From NCBI GenBank assembly GCA_027625915.1, contig JANTQA010000020.1, forward strand, positions 1,798,001 to 1,862,000: 64,000 bases of DNA, written 5' to 3'. A program made the position numbers and the translations under genes. Numbering within the stretch: position 1 is the stretch's first letter; each line of letters starts with the position of its first letter. Source of the DNA: Anaeramoeba flamelloides (lineage: Eukaryota > Metamonada > Anaeramoebidae). Below, one piece after another: positions 36,301 through 46,970 of the stretch. The notes beneath the pieces were generated by a model. It was not told the origin of the DNA. It saw only the letters and a program-made list of their open reading frames with translations, and did not search any database.

Positions 36301-37636
36301 AAGCCTTAATTTTTTTAATTAAAGTGAATTCAAGAAAAATGTTGTAAGTTTTTTTAAAAATTATTATTATGATTCGAAAAGTATTAAATTTTCTGAAACA
36401 GAATAGCATTACTGTTGTGAAAAAAAAGTGAGAAAAGACAAAAAAGAGGTACATTTGTTTTTTGAAATTTTCAAAATATATTTTTCCACTTTAGTTAAAA
36501 CGATCAAAATCACCAGAATTTTTTTCAAAAGTTAATAAGAATTCAATAAAGGATTAATTCCTTTTAATAAGTATGGTATCTAACGTAATTTAGATTTTCT
36601 TTATTTTAATTACATCGTGATATTTCAAGAAGATTGTCGTAAAATTAAAATACTTTATTTTTACATCTAAAAATCTTAACGATGAAAATGATGAATTATT
36701 ACTATTTTTTTTTTAACATTTTAAACGGTATTTGAAAAATAAGTGTTTATAGGTTTTGTGGTTTTAATTTTATATCGATACATTTGGAAATTTGACCATT
36801 AATCTTGTTATTTAATGATATTTTTTTTAAAAAATAGAGTTTCTATTAAGATTTATAATTAAAAATGGAAAATTCCAAAATTGTTCAGTTTCACAATTGG
36901 TTTATCTAATAATAACTAGAGTTTTTCCCAAGTGATTACAAAATAATTCTGATTAAATATTAAGGGTTATTTCTGAAAGTCGTCAGTTAAGAGATATGAA
37001 TTGTCCTAAAAATGTAAATTTTCCTCTTTTTTGCTCACTCTTTACAATTAAATATAAAGTATTTATTTGATTTTTAAGATAATTTATTTGAACGATCTTG
37101 ATGAAATCGGAAATTAAAAGAATCAAAATTAGATGCTCTGCTTCTTAAAAGGTTTTAGTCCTTATTTGAATTCTTATTAACTTTTGAAAAAATTCTGGTG
37201 ATTTTGATCGTTTTAACTAAAGTGGAAAAATATATTTTGAAAATTTCAAAAAACAATTGTACAACTTTTTTTTCTTTACTCTCTTTTTTTTCGCAACAAT
37301 TATATATATTATGAGTGTATTAAAATTAATTCCAAATTCAAACTATTTATTTTGAAATTTTTTAGGACTATTCAAATTTTATGTACTCTTAGTGTTATAA
37401 TATATTCATCAAAATGAAAAAAAAAATTATTTTTGAAAAAGTTAAAAATTTTTCTTGGTTTAGAAGGAGAGACCACAAATTTTCCTCTTAATCATAAAAT
37501 TTTTGAGAACTCTGTAATAGAGAAAAAATTTTTGGAATTGTGAAATTTTTTTTTTTGAAAAATGTAAAAAGTATCTGTGAAGTATTTTTTGTGTATTAGT
37601 TTCCTTGAATTAATATTTAAAAAAGAGAAAAAAATG

Positions 37637-37682
<46 letters not shown>

Positions 37683-38883
37683 AAACCCAGCTTAATAAAG
37701 CCATCTGTTGATCCTGTGTCACTTAGGTAAATTTCTCTTAAGGTCTGGTTAACTTTGATAACGTCTGCCACGAGCAAAACAAGGTCGCGATTATTGACAC
37801 CTGAAACATTCAATTTGTCAAACCAGAGATTATATTTCAAAGAAAAAAAGATCGGAGGGAAATCTATGCTCTTGTAGTTAAATTTTTTTGCTTCGTTTTG
37901 TTTCTTAATTAAAAAAAAAGAGATTTCAAAATAACGGGGATCAGGTTTTTCGTTGATCGTGTGCCAGATAAATTGAATAAAATTTGAATTTGCTGTTGTT
38001 TCTAACTGGACACAATTGCCTTTGTATTGTAGGATATAGCCTGCTGCAAACAATTTTTCTTTTGGGGAAATTAAAAGGAAATTGAAAACAAAATAATTTT
38101 GGCTGAGAACTTGAAATGTGCCTTTGAACAAAAACAAAAACTTTTTTTAAAAAAAAAATAAAAAAAGAGGAAAAGAGAGAAAAGTGTGCGATCTTACTTG
38201 AATTGAGCTGTTGTTCTTGTTTTTTCAATTTTAAAATTAATTCTTTTTCGCGCTTCCTTGGTAAGAGATATATTTTCGGGGCGTATTTTGTTGGAGAGCC
38301 TTCTTTAATTAAAGCTGTTTGTTCGATTAGTCTTAGGATAATTTCATTTGTTAGCCTTGTTTCAAAGGTAATCCTTGTGTTTGTAAAGATCAATGTAAAC
38401 TTTGTTATTTAAAAAGAATCAAATGAATTAAGTCCAAAAAAAGGGTTAAAAGGTATTTCTTTCTTGATGTTTGAAGAAGAAGGTGAAGGAAAATAATGAA
38501 GAAGAAGGGAAAAAAAAAAAAGAAAAAGAAAAAGAAAAAGAAATTGCAAAATTTAAAGAATAAATCAGTATTTGGAATCTTGAATTACCTGAAGAGAATT
38601 CTCCGAGTGTATTTCCTGAAGATCAAATAAATGGTAATTGGTAGCTTTTTTTTTTAATTTGCTGATCTTAATTTGGAATTGATAAATGGAAATTGTGCCT
38701 TCTTCTTTTTTGTTGCCTTTCACAACCAAATCATATTTACCAATTAATTTGTCCTCTATTGAATTTGAGTTGAAAAAAAAAAAAAAAAAGAAGGTTCATG
38801 TTGGGTTAATTTTGTTTTTGTGATTTGAAGAAAACTTATTTTTAAATAGTTAAATTACCATTTTCAATAACATTTGTAGACAT
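27317..38883 (-). CDS. PH-LRR (CARMIL-like)-ankyrin-Ras GTPase-RGS fusion protein
   Basis: Seven exons: 38883-38859, 38755-38589, 38399-38198, 38121-37687, 34851-34588, 34419-34090, 30684-27317. All junctions are GT-AG with matching phase; the sum is 4791 bases, 1596 residues plus TAG. Start MSTNVIENEDKLIGKYDLVV. Residues about 9-110 resemble the PH-like front of CARMIL. From about 230 to 600 there are leucine-rich repeats (LEVLDLSKHNI, LELINLSNNNF, LYELDISGN, LKKLNLSNTKL, LTYLDLSSN). About 820-1055 are ankyrin repeats (GMTALHRL, GATPLHKSA, GHTPLDLA). About 1174-1400 is a Ras-like GTPase: GSKSCGKSK, YIPTIE, LDVSGDD, STKND, ETSSK, with an acidic insertion before STKND; the usual Gln61 is Asp. 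The end is an RGS box (YGEENLMFYLAVNNF, CYPKFVNSKYYNQIL). CARMIL binds actin capping protein through a C-terminal motif, which is not seen here. Confidence 0.8.
31495..31830 (+). repeat. Dispersed repeat H, copy 1
   Basis: Matches 49085-49415 in order: AATAGAATTGAAAAC, TATAACT, TTTGATTGTTTAAA-like, CAGTTTTTT and TTTTTTCAT. Its identity is moderate. Confidence 0.6.
31945..32345 (+). repeat. Dispersed repeat D, copy 2
   Basis: Same orientation as 5990-6400 and collinear with it (see copy 1). It lies in intron 6 of the CARMIL-like gene, antisense to the gene. Confidence 0.7.
32985..33275 (-). repeat. Dispersed repeat F, copy 2
   Basis: Inverted relative to 17855-18145, with long shared runs including TTGCAAGATCTTCTAGTCAC and ATATGGATATCAACTAT. 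Both copies sit inside giant introns. Confidence 0.85.
35821..36122 (+). repeat. Two short arrays of a 10-bp repeat (AGTGCCRTAG)
   Basis: 35821-35860 holds AGTGTCATCG, AGTGCCACCG, AGTGCAGTAG and AGTACCTTGC. 36083-36122 holds AGTGCCATAG, AGTATCGCAG, AGTGCCGTAG and AGTGCCTAGC. The unit is much richer in GC than its surroundings. Confidence 0.85.
35880..36235 (+). repeat. Dispersed repeat G, copy 1 (AACCTAAC-rich, self-complementary)
   Basis: Contains repeated AAACCTAAC motifs and GAAATAAACCGAAAATT, plus an inverted pair AGCTTTTCCAGAATT and AATTCTGGAAAAGCT. Related to 52560-52810, which shares TTTCCAGAATTCAAAA, AATAAACCGAAAATT and GTTAGGTTTTT. Confidence 0.65.
36405..37303. mobile_element. Inverted-repeat (fold-back) element, about 0.9 kb
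   Basis: Arm 36424-36562 and arm 37145-37288 are reverse complements with few mismatches. The best run is 36458-36548 against 37166-37256, including TTTTCCACTTTAGTTAAAAC and GATCAAAATCACCAGAATTT. Similarity continues outward to GTTGTGAAAAAAAAG and fades inward. The middle is non-coding. A non-autonomous DNA transposon is the likely class; no transposase was seen. Confidence 0.75.
37637..37681 (+). repeat. Homopolymer of 45 A
   Basis: A pure A run, read as T45 on the gene strand immediately after a 5' splice site (GTTTG then T45). Confidence 0.95.
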
Positions 38884-39469
38884 TAAGATTTACAATAAGA
38901 AAATGTAATAAAAAGAAAAAATGAGAAATGTGAGAGAAATAATGTCATTCAGGTGTGTTTATTGAAATACAAGGAAGAGTATTTGTTGTGTTAGGATTAA
39001 ATCATTCATATTTTTGTTTAAAAAGGTTATTTTAAGAAATATGTTTAAAGGGATTAATTTGGAATCAAACATCAGAATTAATCTCTTATTTAAGAATAAC
39101 ATTTTTTAAAGAAACTTGTCTTTTATACTTTTAACAGAAACATTCCAACAATACCTCACATTTAAAGAACTTTTGTTTTTAAGGAAGAAGGTCACCTACC
39201 CTCTCTTTTTCAACTTTTCTATGAAAAACTATTTACTAGAAAAAATTTAGAGTTCAAAATATTTTTTTGAGTAAATATCTTTTAACCAGGTTTCACAAAC
39301 AAATTTAATCTTTTCTTTAATTGTGTTCCAAGAATCACAATTTTCGAACAGGCGTATTTTTGTTATGATAAATTACCTCTTTGTTTTTTTAATTCTTTAA
39401 GTAAACTAGAAAAAATCTTCAAGTGAATTTAATACAGATTCAGAAACTTTTAACACATCTTAAAATTGA

Positions 39470-41345
39470 AAAACACTGTAAAAATCTGATTACTACAATA
39501 CAAAACTTCATTTCAAAGTTATTTATAGAAATGAATTATTGTTTTTCAAAGGATAATCCATTTTTTCCTCATTTTTGAAAAGTTCAAAATCTAACTTAAT
39601 TTCAAAAAAATTACAACAATTATTTTAAACTTGATAAAAATATATTTTTTTGATTCTATTGACAATCTAAATCAATTTTTTTCTTTTTATTAAATAAAAA
39701 AATACGAGAAAAAAATAATCAAAGCAAGTTATGAAATATTGGCCCAAAATACTTTTTTTTAAACCTGAAAATTCAACTTATAATGTAAAGAAATATATTT
39801 TAATTTGATAAATCCTAGATACTAATTAATACTATAACCCAAAATAATCATCAATTCAGTGAGTTATAAACTGAATCAAAAGATTATGATCATCAATATA
39901 ATTTATTATTATTTCTCAATTTTTTAAATATTACCACAAAAATACAAAATACTACCAATTAATAATTATTATGAAAAAAAAATTAAAAAAATATTATCAA
40001 AAATATATTTTAATAAAGTCAGTTTGTTGTTTATTAACTATACATTGAAAAAAATATTACTTGATCTATTTAATTTTCAAGATATTTAATAAATTTAAGT
40101 CAAGAAAATAAAAGATGATTTTTTTTTTGATAACCAATCATTAGTCCTTTTATTTGTCGTTTATTATATATCGTAAAGGATTAAATATCAAAAATCCTTT
40201 AATCTATTAAATGAAGACTGTTGTGTGATCCGATTTTTTGTTCTAATTTAAAGACATTATATATACTATTATTAGTAACATTTTAAACTGGATAAAGTTT
40301 TCTTTTATTTTGAACCAGATAAAAAATCTATAAAAAGGGGGGAAGAGGAATTAAAAATGGAGAATTAATATTTTAAGAATTGAAATTTATATTAAAAAAG
40401 GATATAGAATAATCAAAATTTGGGCAAATTTATATTTCTTGATGATAAAAAACTATTTGGATTTGTGTTTTTTTTTTCTTGGTAGTATGTTGAATAATAT
40501 TGATAATATAATATTAGATAGAAATGATATTATTTTTTTATAATGTATATCATTTCAATCGACAATTCATCACTATCTTATTAAAAAAAAAAACATAAAA
40601 ATTACAATCATTAATTGTATAAGTTCTTTTTCTATTGTTTTATTTTTTTTATTATTTTTTGAATACAGTCAGTTCCACTTTTAAGACACAAACTTTGAAG
40701 GATATTTAGTGCATATGAAAATCCTAAATTAATCCACAAATTTCAAATTCTATTAAAACAATTTGTGTAAAAAAAAATTCCAAAAAATCTACTTTAATTT
40801 GAAAATTTTTTTGGGTCTAAAATTTCGTTGAACGTTTGTATCTTAAAAGTGGAACTAACTGTATCTATTAAAAACCTATATCAAATGATCAAAATACAAC
40901 ATTTTATTATACTTTGGAATATAAAATTAGTTTTACTTTTAATTTACAAAATATTTAGGAAAATTAGGGAACAAAAAAAAAAACAAAATTAAGGGAGAAA
41001 AGTCTGTAATTTTTTTTTCACAAATTATTTTGTGTGAATTTGAATTCTGTGCTTTAACTAGGAATTTTTATGTGCCACAATAGCGGGGCTGGCTTTATAT
41101 ATTTTAGGAAGTGATCCCCCCCCTAATTTGTAAATGGGTATATTTATAAAATTAGAAAAAAAATGGGTTTGAATACAGTTGAAGAGTCCTAGTTTTAGAA
41201 AACCATTTTACTGGAAGTTTTCTTGAAATTCTTGGTTTATTTTTTTTTTTGTATTTTTCAAGATAGGATTAAATTTTTCATATTATTTCTCAAAATAAAT
41301 TATCAGAAATTACTGATAAATATGATTACATAAAAAAATAAAATG
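39470..41345 (+). repeat. Dispersed repeat A, copy 2 (interrupted)
   Basis: 39470-40330 and 41170-41345 match copy 1 (1575-2945). Between them lie about 850 bases absent from copy 1, including the MITE at 40666-40861. Confidence 0.55.
40666..40861. mobile_element. Tc1/mariner-type MITE, 196 bp, TA target duplication
   Basis: Left end CAGTCAGTTCCACTTTTAAG followed by ACACAAAC. The reverse complement of the right end reads CAGTTAGTTCCACTTTTAAG followed by ATACAAAC, so 26 of 28 bases match. TA flanks both sides (40664-40665 and 40862-40863). CAG ends plus a TA duplication are typical of Tc1/mariner. The interior has no transposase. Confidence 0.88.
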
Positions 41346-43485
41346 CTTTTGTAAATTTTTTTTTTATCCATAATTTGATCTTAAAAAATCAACCAAAAAA
41401 TCATCTGTTCTTTTTACCGAAAATTTTATTGGGAAAAATAAACTTCTGAAAAAATTGCATAATTATCTATTTGTGGTGTTAAACAGACAGTCTCTTGGCA
41501 TAAAACTTGCGATCAAAAAAAAAAAAAAACAATATTCCTTCTTCTTCGCGTTACAATATAACACCCAATTCACAATTCAAAAGTATACCAAAGATAAAAT
41601 CAAATTTGGAAGAAAAGTTGCTGGATATTGAAAGTAGAAATTAAATTTCAAATTGAATTTCTTTAAAATTATTTGTTTTTTTTTTTGTTTTTTTTTCATG
41701 CTGAAACAGCATTAAAAAATGTATCTATTTTTGATAAAAAAAAATATATTGGCCATTTTCATTACATGATACCAATTTTTAGTTAGTATATTCTGGTAAA
41801 ATGATAATTTAATTCACCTTTTAACACAAATTACTATATTAGAATTCGTTAAAAAAAAATTACATAAAATTCAAGAATAAAACCAATCGAAATGGAGAAT
41901 TTTTTCTTTATAAAAATCTGAATTTCTTTTTTTATTTTAAAGGCTTGATAGATTTGAAAGAAAATTTCAATAAAAAAAAAAATACTTATTGGTATAGGGT
42001 GATGAATTTTTACAAAAAGTTGGTTTAAATATGATAAAAAATCATTAGCATTGAAACAAAAAATATATATATTTTATACAGACACCTGTGTTCAGTGGAG
42101 TATCTTGTATTTGTTGGTAATTGTTTTATGAATTGAAAAAGAAAACCAAAAGTCAACAGCCTTCCCCTTTAAAATGATTTCTGAACAGGGTTGAAATTTC
42201 CGACAACAATAACAACACACGAGATTGGAATCTTTGATTTGTTTTTTCGAAACCAGTCATATTTACATTAAAAAATTGGACAGTTAAAAAAAAAATCCTT
42301 TTAAAAAGTGATAATTTTGTACTTCTGAGATATAATACGATTAGATTCTTTCATATGTTGTCGGTGAACATTTTTGGGAGGGCTTGAACAATTTAGAATT
42401 GGAAAACTTGTCACAAAAATGTTGATTTGATCCTTCCTTTTTTGAAATTTCAATTTTGAGTATTCAACACTGAAGAAAGTTATTCCTTTTTTACTTATTG
42501 TTTTATTAAAAGTTTTTTTGATCAATTAGTGTACTAGTCTTCAAGAAAAAAGAAACAGAAGTCATATTTTTAAACATTCTTCTGACAAAATCTACAAAAG
42601 TAATTTTATCAACATTTTTCTTTTTCAAATTTAAAAAAATGTTGAGAACAAGAAAATCTTTTTTTCTTGAAAAAAATGATTACTTTATAGCCGGATGGTT
42701 GCTTAAGCTCGAAATGATAAAGGACTGTGATTTACAAATCTTTCCTTAACACAATTCTCTCGAGAGACGATGATAAAATAAATTAATAAGAGAAAGAAAT
42801 CCTTACAGTGATCAAAATAAAGCGTACCCAACGACTATAATCCATGTTTCAAAATATATCCGTGCTTTTTTTTATTCTTGTACCAAGGCAACATCCAATC
42901 TACTACCAAATAGTATACCTAGGTTCAAATCAATTTTGAAAGTAAAGGTCTGATTATTTTCAGTAAAATTTAAATTATTCATGCAAATAGTTGAAAATTT
43001 TCCCTAATATTCACAATTTTTTTAAATTTTTCGTTTTTTTTGATAATTGAAATTTTCTGAAAATTAACTCTATTTTTTGAGATAAATTTTGCAATTTGAT
43101 CCTTCATTTTTAGAATTTCTTTTTAAATAATAGAACTTTAAGAAACCAATATAATATTTTTTTAGGGTTTATTATTGGTTTCTTTGATTGGTTGATATAT
43201 ATGTCTTCTTTAACAAAAAAACATACTTTTTCTTTTGTAACACACATTAAATTTTTTTGCACGCTTTGTTTAAACTACAGTACTGGTATTTGAATTTATA
43301 AGAGGAATAATTTTCACTTCATTTCCAATTTCCCTTTTGCAACAAAGCCACAAATTACAATCCTTCTTGTTTGATTTGAAACTCTATTTGTTAAAGGAAA
43401 ATATGAAAAAAGAAGTGAAAATTTTCTCCCCATTTAGAATTCAAATAACAGTAAGTCAAAAAATGTCAAATCTTTTCTCACTTTA

Positions 43486-43809
43486 ATGGAAACAACTATT
43501 GTCCCCAATATTTCACGTGTAAAAACAAGCAAAGAGTGCCCTGAAGAGAATAGTTTTCTTTTAATTCCAAATGAAAAAACAAATTTACAAATAAAAAATA
43601 AATTGAAAATGAAAAAAAAGTTGAAGAAGGAAGAAGAATCCCAAAAGAAACTTAAAAACCAACTGAAACCGAACACTAACCAAAAACCATTAATTTACAT
43701 AGTGATCTTTGTCATTAAAATTGTCAAATATTTTTTTCTTATTAATCCCTTTGACACCAAGAAACCAAATCTGAAAATAAAGAAACTAACACAACCAAAT
43801 TTGTGTTAA
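43486..43809 (+). CDS. Doubtful small open frame upstream of the RCC1-BTB gene
   Basis: 107 codons beginning METTIVPNISRVKTSKECPE, Lys-rich in the middle, with a hydrophobic LIYIVIFVIKIVKYFF segment, ending 56 bases before the RCC1-BTB start. The first half has less extreme base composition than flanking DNA. It could be an upstream open frame in the leader, a small gene, or chance. No family is recognised. Confidence 0.2.
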   Translation: METTIVPNISRVKTSKECPEENSFLLIPNEKTNLQIKNKLKMKKKLKKEEESQKKLKNQLKPNTNQKPLIYIVIFVIKIVKYFFLINPFDTKKPNLKIKKLTQPNLC

Positions 43810-43865
43810 AATTGTTATCAACCAAAATTTTGTTCCAAAATAAATCATTTTTTATTATTTCAAAG

Positions 43866-45882
43866 ATGGAAACAAAAGCTTTGCTAACAGGAGAAAACAA
43901 ATGGTCTTTTCTTTGCAAACAGAAAGCTGCATTGCCCACTCTGTCACCCATTTCAGAGATGACAAACGTGGAAGAGATCTTAAAAATTGTTGGCGGATTT
44001 GAACCCAATTGTTTAATTTGGAGAAGGGGAAACAGGCTTGAATTCCACCAATCAACAAAAACACCCACCAAATATCAAATCCCAAAAGAAAATATTAAAA
44101 ATGTTTATTCTGGCTATTATACCTACTTAATTCTCACAGAGTCTGGAAAGGTTTTTTCTTTGGCAAACAAAAACCAATACAGTGAAATACCGTTATCGGA
44201 TCCAAATTTAAGTACCTTTGAAAAAATAAGACCTGTTTCATATTTTGAAAATAAGAATATTTTTGTTGAATCAATTGCAATGAGCTCAATTACAAATTAT
44301 TATATTTGTAGAGGAAACAAGCTTTATGGAAATGGATACAACCAAGAAGGTTTAGTTTTATTCACTTTTCTTTTCGTGCACTATTCCTTTTTTTTTTTCT
44401 CATTATTTATTTTCTTTTTTTTTGGAATTTTCCACAACAAAAACAAAAACAAAAACAACAACAAAAACAAAAAAAAAAAACAAAAACAAAAACAAAAACA
44501 AAAAAAAAAACAAAAACAAAAAAAAACAAAAACAAACAACCCGTTTTCCAATACCAAAACAATTGTCTAAAATTAAAAAAGGAAGACTTGGAAATGGCAA
44601 ATCTCAAAATGAACAAGTACCAATTTTCCTTCGAGATGGTGTTGATCGTGCCTTTGGAGGACCACATGGTATGTGTTTTTTTTATACAACAACGAGCGAC
44701 AAACTATATTCTGCAGGGTACAATTCATATGGTATTTGTGGAACGGGCACAAACCAACAACAAAAGACACCGGTACAGGTGCCAAATTGGAAATCCTCTG
44801 ACATTCTTGATATCAAAACGGGATCAAGCCACACAGCCTTAATCTCAACTTCAGGAAAGGTCTATACATGCGGCAGTAATGGCTTTACCGGGACGGGGCA
44901 AGAGTCCATGGTCTTTAAGCAAGTTACTTCATTATCCAACAAAAAGGTGATCGAGCTCTCGCTTGGAACTAACAGAACCTTTGTACGGACCGATGAAAAC
45001 GAAATATATGCATGGGGCGTTCAAAGCTATAAGCCAAACAGCAACACACTCAATTACTTACATCCACAGAAGATCGTTCTTCCAGAATATTTTCTCAAAT
45101 CTAATTGCTCCTTGAATAATCTCAAGATCGACAGTGCCTGTGAAGCCACATTTATTTATTTTGGTGCCACGAAAAGTTCTCTTCTTTCCGATTTCAAAAT
45201 TCTATTTGAATCCAAAAAGTATTGTGATTCCAAAATCGGGCTGAACGACAGTGAGCTTCCCATTCATAAATTATTGGTCGAGTTAAGAACAGGATTAAAA
45301 GTTGAAAAGATCCAAAAGATCCTTGAGGAAAGCAATTTCTCAAAGGAGGAGCTCAATTTGTTTTTGCAATGGGTCTATAACGACCAAATCGGCAACGGTA
45401 AAACTCTTGACGAAATCTTTCAAGCACTCGGGCTATCAATCAATAAAAATGAGAGAACATTAAAAATCGATCTCTTCAAGTTATATAAAGATGAAGACTC
45501 CAAGGATTTTAACGTTTTGGTCAGAGACGACGATGAGGATGAAGATGACGATGTTGAAGATGAAGACGACGAAGCCTTTGAAGAAATTCCAGTTCATAAG
45601 TTTATACTTTGCGCAAGAAGTGGCTTGTTCAGAGAAATGTTTGATAATGTTAATGAAAAAGAAAATTCTAAAAGTGTTAAAGATTTTTCAGGAAAAACAG
45701 TCGAGAGCTTGGAAATTTTATTCAAATACTTTTATACTGACAAAATCGAATTGACAGCTGACGACGACCCACAATTAGTCGTTGAAGAATTATCTGATGC
45801 AGTCGAATATTATCAATTAAATGAGAATTCTAATTTAAATTCTGAATTACTGAAAATTAAAAAACAATTTAATATTAATTAA
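43866..45882 (+). CDS. RCC1-repeat protein with two BTB domains
   Basis: Exons 43866-44349 and 44582-45882 (GTTTAG...AAAAG, phase 1) give 594 residues; the join reads GYNQEGRLGNGKSQNEQVP, a classic RCC1 blade. I chose METKALLTGENKW as the start; an in-frame alternative lies 63 bases upstream. RCC1-type repeats cover about residues 1-350 (KLYSAGYNSYGICGTGT, KVYTCGSNGFTGTGQ, EIYAWGVQSY). BTB 1 is at about 370-460 (YCDSKIGLNDSELPIHKLLV) and BTB 2 at about 469-585 (DFNVLVRD, VHKFILCARSGLFREMFDN, LEILFKYFYTDKIEL). BTB 2 has an Asp/Glu insertion between its first strand and VHKF. RCC1 propellers bind GTPases or other partners, and BTB domains dimerise and recruit cullin-3; whether this one does is unknown. 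The stop is TAA. Confidence 0.85.
44437..44545 (+). repeat. Intronic microsatellite (ACAAAA)n
   Basis: Impure ACAAAA units fill nearly half of the 231-bp intron of the RCC1-BTB gene. Confidence 0.9.
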
Positions 45883-46270
45883 TTAAAAAATAGTTTTTGC
45901 ATCATATTTATTGGATATGATTTAATAGAATTCTTTTTTTCCTTATTATTATTATTATTATCATCATTATCTCTTATTATTCTATTTCTTATTCTTATTA
46001 TCTATTAAAATAGGATCCATTCATTTTGATACAAGTTAAATCAGTTAAAAGAATCACAATAATACAATTTTATTCAATTTGGAAATAAATTGATTTTTGA
46101 GAAATATGAAAATCATTTTTTCATTTTTTTTCATTTTTTGTTTTCATTCCATTTTTTGAATTACGTAACTTTTTTCATTTGATTAAAATTTTTTTCAACA
46201 ATTGATGTTATGGTTAAAGTTAAGTTGTTCCAAATAGAAGAACTCAAATAAAATTGGATGAGAGGTATCT

Positions 46271-46298
46271 AACAATTATTGATCGATCAATAATTGTT
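46271..46298. repeat. Perfect 28-bp palindrome
   Basis: AACAATTATTGATC followed directly by GATCAATAATTGTT, with no spacer. It lies 389 bases after the RCC1-BTB stop. A weaker relative (TGTTGATCGATCAAATGAT) is in repeat C near 12620. Confidence 0.9.
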
Positions 46299-46572
46299 TA
46301 TTAGAATTTAAAAAAAATTAACCAATGTCATTTTTTGTTTTGCTCTCTCCAAAATTTTTAACACACCCAATAATTTATTAGTATTGAGAATTGTTTATTT
46401 TATATTTTGTGGGTATATATCAATTTAGAAACAATTGTTAAGATTTCCATTACTGTATTAAACTAAAATCAGTTGAATTTATTTCTAAATATAATTTATT
46501 GAAGATTCATCTCAGAATTGTAAAAAATAAGTTTTTGAATTGGAAATTAAGAAATTTTCTAATTTATAAAAG

Positions 46573-46970
46573 TGCCTAATACCATTCAAAAACTAACCAA
46601 ACCTGTGATCTACAATCGATCTCTTAAAATCAACAATCAAAAACTCAGACATTTTTAGAAAAATTAACCAAAGAGTGAGAAATAATATCTTTTTTGAATG
46701 AATAATTTGGAATACAACTGATTTAGTTTTGAAGTATCTCTCTTTGGAACTGTTTGAAATCTCAAAATTTATTTTTTTTCAATTTATTCATTTTTCAAAT
46801 TAGTTAGTATTTTCAAAAGAATGCTACACAACCCATACTTTGTCAAATATAGAGAGTGGTATTAACTACAAATTAGATAAAATCAAATTAAATTGATTGT
46901 GTACTTGAAGAAAGCAAGTTTTTTTTAAATTTGAAGATATAATGTCATTGGGAAATATCAAACAAAATAT
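46573..46970 (+). repeat. Dispersed repeat B, copy 2
   Basis: Collinear with 25150-25570 and 54953-55355, including CTACAATCGATCTC, AAAATCAACAATCAAAAACTC, ACATTTTTAGAAAAA and ATATAGAGAGTGG. Confidence 0.7.

Larger units (their letters stand above)
34852..37686 (-). other. Giant intron 4 of the CARMIL-like gene (2835 bp)
   Basis: Donor GTTTGT at 37686, acceptor AATAG ending at 34852, phase 1. A run of 45 A (plus strand) at 37637-37681 begins five bases inside the intron. It also carries a 0.9 kb inverted-repeat element, decamer tandem repeats and repeat G copy 1. Confidence 0.7.
38884..43865. other. Intergenic region between divergent CARMIL-like and RCC1-BTB genes
   Basis: Carries repeat A copy 2 (39470-41345, with about 850 extra bases) and a Tc1/mariner-type MITE (40666-40861). 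A 107-codon open frame at 43486-43809 is doubtful. The rest is unassigned AT-rich sequence. The promoters of both flanking genes must lie near its ends. Confidence 0.55.

Noticed and set aside
42660-42790. Possible tRNA: GGATGGTTGCTTAAG then GGACTGTGATTTACAAATC
   Set aside because: It has A-box-like and anticodon-loop-like words, but the stems do not pair and there is no T-arm or B-box.
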